A DNA stretch of 64,000 nt from Bacteroidota bacterium (GTDB taxonomy: Bacteria > Bacteroidota > Bacteroidia > Cytophagales > Cyclobacteriaceae). Below, piece after piece: positions 33,183 to 40,978 of this stretch. The notes beneath the pieces are model-generated. The model was not told the origin of the DNA. It saw only the letters and a list, made by a program, of their open reading frames with translations, and did no database searches. The position numbers and the translations under genes are program-made. How positions within the stretch are numbered: the first letter of the stretch is position 1; each line of letters begins with the position of its first letter. The stretch spans positions 47,315-111,314 of the forward strand of contig JAEYWY010000021.1 in NCBI GenBank assembly GCA_023428695.1, in the 5' to 3' direction.

Positions 33183-33920
33183 CTACTGGAAAAGGAAATA
33201 GATAGTGATCGTATTCGTGTTCACCCGGCTTAATGGATGACCAAATCTGTTCGACCGGTTCTCCAGAATATCGGCAATGCCTCTGCTAAACCGTATCTCA
33301 GGTGAAAATTTGAAGAGAGGGTAATACAAATCAAATCCAAAGCCCGCTTCCAAATGGAGATTGCTGGTTTTCACTTCAAGCGTCTCACCGTTCTCAAGCT
33401 CTTTCTGACCCGAGGCCTGAATGGCTGGTTTTACACCACCGACCATGTACATACGAACATTTCCCCGGCGTTCGGACTTGTACTTCAGCAACAGCGGAAA
33501 CTCCACCATTGTAGTTTCCACGAGTCGAACCTCTTCAGGTGTATTGTCGGTATAGAGATACTTCACCTCGTGTTCGTAAAAGCCAACTTTGGGAGTGATC
33601 CGAAAATCAAGCTGGTCATTGAGTCGGTAGTTGACGATAAAGCCAAGTGAGAATCCGGCTTTCCAGCGGGGCGTTATCGAATGCATGTTGTCATAGATGG
33701 GCGAATCAACAAACGCATCGGAATACTTCAACTGATATGTCGATGTATGCAAGCCGATGAGAAAACCGTAGGTAAGTTTTCGCTCATCGTAATTGGGATT
33801 GTTCTTTTCAATCCAACGCTTCTGACCTGCAACCGGAATTGAAGCTACAAGGAGCAGCAGCCTAATCAGGGTTTTGAAGCGCTGTAGATTGAACTTATAC
33901 CAAAAGTAAGTGGCTTGCAT
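33183..33920 (-). CDS. porT: PorT-like outer-membrane protein of type IX secretion/gliding
   Basis: The 245-residue protein has a signal-type segment (about residues 15-32, ending VAGQ), then QKRWIEKNNPNYDERKLTYGFLIGLH, which matches PorT (N-x-P-x-Y-D-x-x-x-L-x-F/Y-G-F). The rest is an eight-stranded barrel pattern: GFSLGFIVNYRLNDQLDFRITPKVGF, VETTMVEFPLLLKYKSERR, FGFDLYYPLFKFSPEIRFSRG, ending ITIYFLFQ. PorT is an essential outer-membrane component of the type IX secretion system in Bacteroidota. The gene follows ubiE, as in other members of the phylum, and its ATG lies 55 bp inside the ubiE coding region. No other T9SS core gene is in the window. Confidence 0.82.
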   Translation of the reverse strand: MQATYFWYKFNLQRFKTLIRLLLLVASIPVAGQKRWIEKNNPNYDERKLTYGFLIGLHTSTYQLKYSDAFVDSPIYDNMHSITPRWKAGFSLGFIVNYRLNDQLDFRITPKVGFYEHEVKYLYTDNTPEEVRLVETTMVEFPLLLKYKSERRGNVRMYMVGGVKPAIQASGQKELENGETLEVKTSNLHLEAGFGFDLYYPLFKFSPEIRFSRGIADILENRSNRFGHPLSRVNTNTITIYFLFQ

Positions 33921-34600
33921 TGGGTATCTTTAAATCCTACGTTCTTGAGTACCTGGAGAAAATCGTCGCCATCGGGGAATGCCTGCACTGATGCTGGAAG
34001 ATAGGTATACGCCGACGCATCTTTGGACACCATTCTTCCGACGCGCGGAAGGATAAACCGGAAATATGCGTTATAGAGTTGCTTCATTGGAAACACACGC
34101 GGCCTGGAGAATTCAAGCACCACGAGGCGCCCCCCTGGTACAAGCACCCGGAATATTTCGCTCAGACCTTTTTCCAGATTCTCGAAGTTTCTCACTCCAA
34201 AAGCAACGGTCACTGCATCAAATTTATTTTCCGGAAAAGGAATATTCTCGGAGTCGCCGGTCCGCAGGTCGATAACGTCGTCGAGTTGCTTTCCGCGAAT
34301 TTTCTTTCTGCCTACTTCCAGCATGCCCTCCGAAATGTCTATTCCGAACACCTTCTCCGGTTTGAGCTCCATCGCCTGGATCGCGAAATCACCTGTTCCC
34401 GTGGCTACATCAAGGATAATACGTGGCTTTAACGTTCTGAGCAGGCCAATAGCCTTCTTTCGCCAGATCTTGTCAATACCTAAACTTAGAAAGTGATTGA
34501 GGAAGTCATAACGATGGCTGATGTTGTTGAACATCCGCGCCACTTGTTCCTTTTTCCCGCTTTGATCGTCCTTATACGGAACTACCGTCATTTCAGCCAT
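33866..34600 (-). CDS. ubiE: Demethylmenaquinone methyltransferase (UbiE/MenG)
   Basis: The 244-residue SAM-dependent enzyme methylates demethylmenaquinone to menaquinone, the respiratory quinone of Bacteroidota. Seen: MFNNISHRYDFLNHFLSLGIDKIWRKK (family signature 1), DVATGTGDFA (SAM motif I), FGIDISEGMLEVGRKK, DAVTVAFGVRNFENLEKGL, and signature 2 VPGGRLVVLEFSRP. The AYTYLPASVQAFPDG region is the usual substrate lid. It lies between the OmpA-like gene (54 bp upstream) and porT, whose start overlaps its 3' end by 55 bp. Confidence 0.94.
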   Translation of the reverse strand: MAEMTVVPYKDDQSGKKEQVARMFNNISHRYDFLNHFLSLGIDKIWRKKAIGLLRTLKPRIILDVATGTGDFAIQAMELKPEKVFGIDISEGMLEVGRKKIRGKQLDDVIDLRTGDSENIPFPENKFDAVTVAFGVRNFENLEKGLSEIFRVLVPGGRLVVLEFSRPRVFPMKQLYNAYFRFILPRVGRMVSKDASAYTYLPASVQAFPDGDDFLQVLKNVGFKDTQCKPLTFGISSIYSASKP

Positions 34601-34654
34601 TGTTTGCGGGCAATTTAGGTGGTTTACCCTTACAATGAAAGGACTGTATTCTGC

Positions 34655-36712
34655 CTAGTTGGAAAGGACTTTAAACTCTACCCGCCTGTTCAGTTGGCGG
34701 CCCTCAAGTTCGTCGTCGTTGCTTGCGAGTGGTTTGGACTTGCCATAACCAACAGCTTTGATACGCCGCGCGTCAATACCCTTTTTGGTGAGGAAATCTT
34801 TTACGGCTTCCGCCCGCTTCCGCGACAGGTACATGTTGTAATTCTTGGTACCGATAGCGTCCGTGTGTCCGGCAATTTCAACGGACATACCCGGGTTTGA
34901 ACGCATCATATTTTCCAACATGTTAAGCTCAGTGTATGATTCGGTTTTGAAGGTGGCCTTGTCGAAATCAAAGTAAATGTTCCGCAGGATGCCGGTCACA
35001 CGCTCGGCAAGCTTTCTCATTTCGACAGTGCGGTTAACCGTTTTTTCTTCTTCGCTTGCACCTTCGAGCTGAAGGGTCAGGTTCTGGAAGGCGTAGCCGT
35101 CACGTTCGACGGCCAAACGATATTGCTTCGCAGTCGGGCTTGTAACATTGAACTCGTAAACACCGGCACCTTTTGAAGCAAGACCCACGACCACATTGTC
35201 CGCTGCGCCCACAAGGCGAACGCGCGCATCAAGACTTGAATTGTCGGTAGCGTCAACCACTTTGACCACGAACTTCAACGGCTTGATTTCTTTCTTCTCA
35301 ACAACCGGATTCTGCGGTGTGTCTGGTTGAGGATCTGTGGAGACTATAGGCTCGTCAGTCATCGGTTCGCGCTGATCAACAGGCGGTACGTTCTTCAATC
35401 CTTCCGGGATGGTTATCATGTAGATGTCGGTATAACCGATACCATCTTCACGTACAGAGCTGTAATATGCCCGTTTCGAATCTTTGGAGGTAACGAAATA
35501 GATGTCGTCGTCAGGTGTGTTGATCGGATAGCCAAGGTTCTCGGGTTCACTCCATTCGTTGGCCATCGGGTCGAACATCGATTTGAAAATATCAAAACCA
35601 CCCATGCCCTTACGGCCCATGCTACTGAAATACAACGTCACTCCGTCGTAGTCGATAAACGGACCGTCATCGTCCTCAGGCGTGTTAATCTTTGGGCCGA
35701 GGTTCCTCACGTTCGACCATTCGCCGTTGGCATCTTTGGTTGCCTTATAGAGATCAAGGCCACCATAGCCTCCGGGTCTGTTACTTGAGAAGTAAATTGT
35801 TTTTTCGTCGCTTGAGATGGTAATGGATTTTTCTTCGAAAGACGAGTTGATAATACCGGGTAGCGGAACAGGTTCGGTCCAGACACCATTCTTCAGCTCG
35901 GTGTAGTACAAATCACCATTGCCTTCATCCGTGTAAAGGAACAGCATGTTACCGTCTGCAGACAGAGCCGAGTTGGAGTTGTGGTAAGGCGTGTTGACCG
36001 GAGGTCCGATGTTTTTCGCGGACTGCCATTTGCCATCCACCTTGCGTGCGATAAAGATATCCTCCCAGGGTTTGTTATCCTCATACACGTTTTCGTTCAT
36101 GTTGTCTTCTCTGCGGCGCGTGGTGAAAACTATTTCATCTTCCGTTTCGTTGAGCACGGGCGCGTAGTCTTCGTATTCTGAATTGATTTCGCGACCAATA
36201 TTCACGATCGAGAAGTTTCCCGGTTTGGCAACGAACTCAAGTCCGTTCTGGCATTCATAGATCGCGCGTTCAACAACGCTCACGTCAATCTTATCTCTGC
36301 CCTGATAGTTTTTCTTTGTTTCAAGTTTCTCAAGGTATTTGTAGTACCACTCGAGTGCTTTCTCGAACTCAAGGGCGTATTGATAACCCTTACCAATGCG
36401 GTATTCAATGTCGAATCGATAACCGGGATCCTGACGGTAAACGCGAAGGAGATATTTTGCAGACCGGCCTTTGTCGATTGTATTCAGGTGCATCAGACCG
36501 GCGTCATAGTTTGCCTTGATGTACGTGGTGTCAAGGTCCGCGGCCGTTACCATGATTTCCCGGGCATCATCGATCGCTTTTGTAGCGTTCATGATTTCCT
36601 CGGCCTGAATCATATATTCGCGGGCAAGCTCTTTGTTTTGTTCCTGGCTGAAAACGTTAAGAGAAAACAATAGCAAAGGCAAAAAAATCAGTACACTTCG
36701 GATACTGGACAT
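34655..36712 (-). CDS. TPR-propeller-CRD-OmpA protein (PorE-like)
   Basis: The 685-residue periplasmic protein has a signal peptide ending VFSQ (residue ~22), TPR-like helices (about 25-165), PD40/WD40-type propeller blades (about 185-430, with repeats such as IYFSSNRPGGYGGLDLYKA and LYFSSMGRKGMGGFDIFKS), a Pro-rich linker, a small CRD-like beta domain (about 470-560), and an OmpA-like peptidoglycan-binding domain (IYFDFDKATFKTES, EIAGHTDAIGTKNYNMYLSRKRAEAV). The length and domain order equal those of PorE of Porphyromonas type IX secretion. Paralogues are common in Bacteroidota, so the assignment is not certain, but it sits two genes upstream of porT. A TATTTTTG -7 box lies 34 nt before the ATG. 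Confidence 0.8.
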   Translation of the reverse strand: MSSIRSVLIFLPLLLFSLNVFSQEQNKELAREYMIQAEEIMNATKAIDDAREIMVTAADLDTTYIKANYDAGLMHLNTIDKGRSAKYLLRVYRQDPGYRFDIEYRIGKGYQYALEFEKALEWYYKYLEKLETKKNYQGRDKIDVSVVERAIYECQNGLEFVAKPGNFSIVNIGREINSEYEDYAPVLNETEDEIVFTTRRREDNMNENVYEDNKPWEDIFIARKVDGKWQSAKNIGPPVNTPYHNSNSALSADGNMLFLYTDEGNGDLYYTELKNGVWTEPVPLPGIINSSFEEKSITISSDEKTIYFSSNRPGGYGGLDLYKATKDANGEWSNVRNLGPKINTPEDDDGPFIDYDGVTLYFSSMGRKGMGGFDIFKSMFDPMANEWSEPENLGYPINTPDDDIYFVTSKDSKRAYYSSVREDGIGYTDIYMITIPEGLKNVPPVDQREPMTDEPIVSTDPQPDTPQNPVVEKKEIKPLKFVVKVVDATDNSSLDARVRLVGAADNVVVGLASKGAGVYEFNVTSPTAKQYRLAVERDGYAFQNLTLQLEGASEEEKTVNRTVEMRKLAERVTGILRNIYFDFDKATFKTESYTELNMLENMMRSNPGMSVEIAGHTDAIGTKNYNMYLSRKRAEAVKDFLTKKGIDARRIKAVGYGKSKPLASNDDELEGRQLNRRVEFKVLSN

Positions 36713-36746
36713 TGTTGAAAAAATTTTGTAACCCTAAAGTTAATCA

Positions 36747-36774
36747 CAAAAATAGACATGAATATAATACAAAA
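36747..36774 (-). promoter_or_regulatory. Promoter of the ompA(PorE-like)-ubiE-porT operon
   Basis: Reverse strand TTTTG (36774-36770), 15-bp spacer and TATTTTTG (36754-36747), ending 34 nt before the ATG at 36712. The spacer is shorter than the usual 19-21 bp. Confidence 0.45.
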
Positions 36775-36872
36775 TCAGGAAAAGTGCGGAGGATTATGGT
36801 CAAAAGTGCGCGTATAAAGCACACTGTTCTTACATTACTTAGTATTTTCTCCTTCAATCATTACTTTAAGCA

Positions 36873-37493
36873 ATGAAAATCCGATCAGCGCAGTTTGTAT
36901 CCAGTCACGCAGACGTCGAAAAATGTCCCGTCGCCGACAAGCCTGAGTTCGCCTTCATCGGAAGGTCGAACGTAGGCAAGTCGTCGTTGATCAATATGCT
37001 AACGGACTTACGGCATCTGGCCAAGACTTCGGGCAGACCTGGCAAGACACAAACCATCAACCACTTTATCATCAACGATTCCTGGTACCTTGTCGATCTG
37101 CCCGGCTATGGATATGCACAGGTCAGCAAAAGTCTGCGTTCAGGTTTCGGCCGGATCATCGAACAGTACGTAACGAAACGCGAAAACCTGGTGTGCCTTT
37201 TCATCCTCATCGACATCCGACTTGATCCTCAGCCTATCGACCTGAGTTTCATTGAATGGGCCGGACACCGTGGAGTTCCGCTCGCGATAATTTTTACCAA
37301 GTGCGATAAACTTTCACGAAACCAGGTAGCTGCAGGTGGCGCCAAGTTCCGAAAAACGTTATCAGCAAGCTGGGAAGAGTTGCCACCCATGTTTTATTCT
37401 TCAGCGGAAACCCGACAGGGGCGCGACGAGATCCTTGAGTTTACAGATTCAGCAATTGAACTATGGCACAACCCGCCCGGCGATGTTGAATGA
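36873..37493 (+). CDS. engB: Ribosome biogenesis GTPase YsxC/EngB
   Basis: The 206-residue GTPase is needed for late 50S subunit assembly. Guanine-nucleotide motifs: G1 FIGRSNVGKSSLINML, G2 around TSGRPGKTQTINHF, G3 YLVDLPGYGYA, G4 IFTKCDKL and G5 FYSSAETRQG. The K-S-L-R-SGFGRIIEQYV stretch after G3 is typical of the YihA/EngB branch. It is divergent from the PorE-like gene and 64 bp upstream of the DUF5606 gene, which has its own promoter. No exact -7 box was found for engB. Confidence 0.95.
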   Translation: MKIRSAQFVSSHADVEKCPVADKPEFAFIGRSNVGKSSLINMLTDLRHLAKTSGRPGKTQTINHFIINDSWYLVDLPGYGYAQVSKSLRSGFGRIIEQYVTKRENLVCLFILIDIRLDPQPIDLSFIEWAGHRGVPLAIIFTKCDKLSRNQVAAGGAKFRKTLSASWEELPPMFYSSAETRQGRDEILEFTDSAIELWHNPPGDVE

Positions 37494-37506
37494 TTCAATC
37501 ACACAC

Positions 37507-37538
37507 TTGGAACTTCGGAACAAGATTCTTTAGCTTTG
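37507..37538 (+). promoter_or_regulatory. Promoter of the DUF5606 gene (TTG-N21-TAnnTTTG)
   Basis: TTG at 37507-37509, 21-bp spacer and TAGCTTTG at 37531-37538, ending 19 nt before the ATG at 37558. Both elements fit the Bacteroidota consensus. Confidence 0.6.
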
Positions 37539-37557
37539 CCCGGCTAAACGCGACGAA

Positions 37558-37998
37558 ATGACATTAGGAGAAATAGCAACCATCACCGGTAAAGGAGGCT
37601 TGTTTAAGGTACTAGCGCCTACCAAGTCCGGAGTTATTCTTGAATCACTTGATGAAGCGAAAACAAAGATCGTTGGAACAACGAACCACCGCCTTTCGCT
37701 TTTGAACGAGATATCAATTTACACAACGACGCGCGAGGGCACAGTGCCCCTGGACGATGTGCTCAGGAAAATCCACCAGGAGTACGGCGACGACCCTGGC
37801 GTTGATGCCAACTCGGATGCAAGTGAACTCAAATCATTTCTGAAATCGATCATCCCTGAATTCGACGAAGCACGGGTCTACGTCTCCGACATAAAGAAAC
37901 TTATTCGTTGGTACGCAATCATCCTGAAGTTTGCTCCTGAAGTCCTTACCGCGGCCGACGACGCCGAAGGAGAAAAGAAGGACGAAGGCGAAGCTTAA
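37558..37998 (+). CDS. DUF5606 family protein
   Basis: The 146-residue cytoplasmic protein starts MTLGEIATITGKGGLFKVLAP and shows the family features GVILESLDEAKTKIVG, RLSLLNEISIYTT and the DDVLRKIHQEYG then LKSFLKSIIPEFDEARVYVSDIKKLIRWY segment. DUF5606 is confined to Bacteroidota and has no known function. The N-terminal half looks like a small SH3-like barrel, the C-terminal half like a helical pair; the acidic tail is not conserved in other families I recall. It has its own promoter and is separated by only 4 bp from the stop of the convergent fbp gene. Confidence 0.88.
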   Translation: MTLGEIATITGKGGLFKVLAPTKSGVILESLDEAKTKIVGTTNHRLSLLNEISIYTTTREGTVPLDDVLRKIHQEYGDDPGVDANSDASELKSFLKSIIPEFDEARVYVSDIKKLIRWYAIILKFAPEVLTAADDAEGEKKDEGEA

Positions 37999-38002
37999 TC
38001 GG

Positions 38003-39019
38003 CTAGCTGGAACTCATAGCCTTTTCCACCATACGCAGCGATCCCACGTAGAAGGGGGTGCGCTGATGGAGGCGTTCCGGCACAATGTCAAGAATTCGGA
38101 TCTTGCCGTCAGTAGCCATGCCACCGGCTTGTTCAGCAATGAATGCCAGCGCATTGCATTCGTACATGAGCCTCAGCTTTCCGTTTTTGTCCTTTTGGGT
38201 AGCGGGATAAATGTAGATTCCGCCCTTGAGCATATTCCTGTGGAAGTCGGCCACGAGCGAGCCGATGTAACGTGCGGTGTATGCGCTATCCTTACAGTGC
38301 TTAATGTAACTCTGTACCGCGGGACTAAAACTGTTTGACAGTCCTTCGTTCACGGAATAGATCTTCCCATCCTCCGGCATTGTCATGTCCGGGTGCGAAA
38401 GAAAGTATTCGCCAAGAGTTGGCTCGTATGTAAATCCGTTCACACCGTGACCCGTGGTGTAGACAAGCATCGTAGAGGATCCGTAGAGCACATAACCGGC
38501 GGCAACCTGTTCTGATCCCGGCTGGAGTATATCCATTGGAAGAATTGGCGTTCCTGCCGGACTCTTCCTCCGGTAAATCGAAAAGATGGTTCCGATGCTT
38601 ACGTTCACATCGATATTTGAAGAACCGTCGAGCGGGTCGATCGCGATAACATATTTGCCATCATTGTTCAGGTCAACGTAGGTTTCGGACTCTTCGGATA
38701 CCAGGGCACAAACTTCACCGCCTTTTGCCAGAGCCCGGGTGAAGCGGATATTCGCAAGCACATCAAGTTTCTGCTGATCGTCGCCAGCGGTGTTTTGCGA
38801 ACCTATTGCCCCCATTATGTCAATCAATCCTGCCTTATTGACCTCCCGGTTTACTACTTTTGCCGCCAGCGCGATGTCGCGCAACAGCTGGGATAATTCT
38901 CCGCTCGCGTACTGGAACTGGTCCTGATTCCGCTTAATGAAACGGTCCAGGGCTGTTCCGATTGGCTGGGCGATTCTGGAGGTTTCAATGCTGGTATGCG
39001 CTGCGGTATTATCGGTCAT
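38003..39019 (-). CDS. fbp: Fructose-1,6-bisphosphatase, class I
   Basis: The 338-residue enzyme hydrolyses fructose-1,6-bisphosphate to fructose-6-phosphate in gluconeogenesis. The metal and active-site motif IDPLDGSSNIDVNVSIGTIFSIY is intact, with upstream CALVSEESETYVDL supplying metal-binding Glu, and RYIGSLVADFHRNMLKGGIYIYP plus RLMYECNALAFIAEQAGG matching the substrate region of class I. The N-terminal AAHTSIETSRIAQPIGTALDRF is a normal start. It is divergent from the aspartate kinase gene, with a -7/-33 promoter in the 58-bp gap. Confidence 0.96.
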   Translation of the reverse strand: MTDNTAAHTSIETSRIAQPIGTALDRFIKRNQDQFQYASGELSQLLRDIALAAKVVNREVNKAGLIDIMGAIGSQNTAGDDQQKLDVLANIRFTRALAKGGEVCALVSEESETYVDLNNDGKYVIAIDPLDGSSNIDVNVSIGTIFSIYRRKSPAGTPILPMDILQPGSEQVAAGYVLYGSSTMLVYTTGHGVNGFTYEPTLGEYFLSHPDMTMPEDGKIYSVNEGLSNSFSPAVQSYIKHCKDSAYTARYIGSLVADFHRNMLKGGIYIYPATQKDKNGKLRLMYECNALAFIAEQAGGMATDGKIRILDIVPERLHQRTPFYVGSLRMVEKAMSSS

Positions 39020-39041
39020 TTTGGCTTCGGGTTACAGGCTG

Positions 39042-39072
39042 CAAAAGTAGTAATGCAAACGATTTAGTACAA
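39042..39072 (-). promoter_or_regulatory. Promoter of fbp (TTG-N20-TAnnTTTG)
   Basis: Reverse strand TTG (39072-39070), 20-bp spacer and TACTTTTG (39049-39042), ending 22 nt before the fbp ATG. Both elements fit the phylum consensus. Confidence 0.6.
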
Positions 39073-39077
39073 TCAAA

Positions 39078-40334
39078 ATGAGGGTTTTTAAGTTTGGCGG
39101 TGCATCACTGAGGAATGCCCCGGGCATACGGCAGGTGGCTAAAATTGTGGGCCAGGCCGACCGCCCCCTGATCGTTGTCGTTTCCGCCATGGGCAAGACC
39201 ACGAACCTCCTGGAGAAGATCCACGCGGGTCTGCGGGCCTGCACCCAGGTTGAATCCCTTCTTGCAGAGTGCAGGGATTACCATCAGGCAATTGTCGCCG
39301 ATCTTTTTGGCGCCGATGATAAATCCGTGGCCGATGAGATTGCCTCCCTGATCAATGGATTCGGCGCTGACGCAAAGCTTCCATTGCCATTTGACGCCAC
39401 TTACGACCAGGTGGTATCAAAGGGCGAAGTGATCTCGTCACTTATTGTGTTCCACTTCCTCTCAAAACTTGGCCTTGACATACAATGGCTCGACGCGCGA
39501 AAGCTCGTTGCGACCGATAGTACCTTCCGGGAAGGGAAAGTTGAATGGGATGAAACCGGGAGAAGGATTAACCAGGCTGTCAGAAATTCAAAGGCAGGTG
39601 TGTTCATCACGCAGGGTTTTATCGGCGGTACCGAAGCCGGGCTGACGACCACCCTGGGGCGGGAAGGATCAGACTTCACGGCAGCGATCTTTGCTTCCGC
39701 GCTTCAGGCGACCTCCGTCACCATCTGGAAGGACGTACCGGGTGTCATGAGTGCGGATCCGAAGCGACTTCCTGATGCTATTGTTTTTCCCGAGTTGCCG
39801 TTTCGCGAGGCAGCCGAGATGACGTACTACGGCGCGTCTGTTATCCATCCAAAGACGATAAAGCCACTGGCAAACAAAGGCATCCCATTGTTCGTTCGAA
39901 ATTTTGACGACCCCGAACTCCCCGGAACAAATATTCACGAATGCGTTGTCAGGCATCTTCCACCGCTCATCGTCTTCAAGGATAACCAGGTATTGATCTC
40001 CTGTAAAGTGACTGACTATTCGTTTGTCAACGAACATCAGATGCACCTCATCTTTCACATCCTTACCGAGCTTGATATCAGAGTAAACGTCATGCAGAAT
40101 TCCGCGATATCCTTCTCGTTTTGCATCGACTTCAGGGAGAGTAAACTCATTGCCTTGATTGCCCGCTTGCAGGAGCATTTTGAGGTCTACTACAACACGG
40201 GGCTTACGCTGATCACAGTGAAGAACTATGATGCCGAGACATTCGAACGATATCGCCGGTTAGCCGGGGTGATCCTCGAACAATCCTCGCGGTCTACCCT
40301 CCAGATTCTGGTGAAGGCTCACGACATGGAGTGA
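39078..40334 (+). CDS. Aspartate kinase (monofunctional)
   Basis: The 418-residue enzyme phosphorylates aspartate at the head of the lysine/threonine/methionine pathway. The kinase domain has MRVFKFGGASLRN (the KFGGxS start), LIVVVSAMGKTTN, ITQGFIGGTEAGLTTTLGREGSDFTAA and WKDVPGVMSADPKRLPDA. The DVP and FGGAS motifs place it in the monofunctional group. A compact ACT-type regulatory part begins near residue 310 (LISCKVTDYSFVNEHQMHLIFHIL). The C-terminus is not fused to homoserine dehydrogenase. Its 3' end overlaps the convergent phosphatase gene by 16 bp. Confidence 0.93.
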   Translation: MRVFKFGGASLRNAPGIRQVAKIVGQADRPLIVVVSAMGKTTNLLEKIHAGLRACTQVESLLAECRDYHQAIVADLFGADDKSVADEIASLINGFGADAKLPLPFDATYDQVVSKGEVISSLIVFHFLSKLGLDIQWLDARKLVATDSTFREGKVEWDETGRRINQAVRNSKAGVFITQGFIGGTEAGLTTTLGREGSDFTAAIFASALQATSVTIWKDVPGVMSADPKRLPDAIVFPELPFREAAEMTYYGASVIHPKTIKPLANKGIPLFVRNFDDPELPGTNIHECVVRHLPPLIVFKDNQVLISCKVTDYSFVNEHQMHLIFHILTELDIRVNVMQNSAISFSFCIDFRESKLIALIARLQEHFEVYYNTGLTLITVKNYDAETFERYRRLAGVILEQSSRSTLQILVKAHDME

Positions 40335-40813
40335 CGGCCCTGCACGTATTCAATGAAGTGCTGCATCGAACGGTCGAGGATCTCGTAAACCTCCTGAAAG
40401 CCATCATCGCCCCCGAAATAGGGATCGGGTACCTCGAGCCCTTTTGCCGCGGGATCGAAATCGCGAAGCAGGGCAATCTTGTCGGCGTGATTCTCTGCAC
40501 CAGGGAGGCGACGGATATTGTTCAAATTACTCCGATCCATCGCCAGCACGTAGTCATAGTACTTCAGATCGGCTGCTGTGAGTTGCCTGCATACATGGTT
40601 TATCGGAATACCATTCTTTTGCGCGTTCGCGAGTGTCCGGGGATCCGGAGGGCTACCAATATGATAATTGCCTGTTCCACAGGAATCTGCCTCAAAGTGA
40701 ACGTGAATACCACCTTGTTGAATTTTGTGGTTAAAAATCGCCTCTGCCAACGGCGACCGGCAGATATTTCCGAGGCAAACAAATAGTACTTTGATCTTTT
40801 TCTTTGTCTCCAC
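40319..40813 (-). CDS. Low-molecular-weight protein-tyrosine phosphatase
   Basis: The enzyme is about 164 residues from a GTG start at 40813 and dephosphorylates phosphotyrosine proteins. The P-loop is VLFVCLGNICRSP (C-x5-R-S) near the N-terminus and the general acid is the Asp of PDPYFGGDDGF; the DSCGTGNYHIGSPPDPR strand is usual. The reading frame continues to a TTG at 40864, but that extension has no family match, and a near-consensus TTATTTTG lies 4 nt before the GTG. In some Bacteroidota such phosphatases sit with polysaccharide genes; here it is next to aspartate kinase, with no visible tyrosine kinase. Confidence 0.88.
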   Translation of the reverse strand: METKKKIKVLFVCLGNICRSPLAEAIFNHKIQQGGIHVHFEADSCGTGNYHIGSPPDPRTLANAQKNGIPINHVCRQLTAADLKYYDYVLAMDRSNLNNIRRLPGAENHADKIALLRDFDPAAKGLEVPDPYFGGDDGFQEVYEILDRSMQHFIEYVQGRHSMS

Positions 40814-40851
40814 GCTGCAAAATAACAGCCTTAAGTTTAACAAGTAAGGGT

Positions 40852-40859
40852 TACTTTTG
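40852..40859 (+). promoter_or_regulatory. TAnnTTTG box upstream of the predicted small RNA
   Basis: TACTTTTG matches the -7 consensus on the plus strand. The start site would be near 40864-40868. No plus-strand gene begins before the terminator at 40949. Confidence 0.4.
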
Positions 40860-40865
40860 GACAAC

Positions 40866-40949
40866 CTGTGGTATTCAAGGTCATAAGCACACTTTAATCC
40901 GCCTTTTGTGTGAAGGCCTGTTCGGTTTGACTGAACAGGCTTTTTTTTT
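40866..40949 (+). ncRNA. Predicted short RNA or attenuated leader, about 80 nt
   Basis: A TAnnTTTG box at 40852-40859 points to a plus-strand transcript that meets a strong terminator stem GCCTGTTC/GAACAGGC (40916-40923 with 40933-40940, 9-nt loop) followed by nine T. A second stem CACAC/GTGTG (40888-40892 with 40908-40912) lies ahead of it. There is no plus-strand gene ending here, so the terminator is not explained by a coding unit. It could be a small RNA, or a leader that attenuates the beta-helix lipoprotein gene 30 nt downstream. Expression is untested. Confidence 0.35.
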
Positions 40950-40978
40950 GCAGCGGAATTGTGAAATTTGGCAATTGC

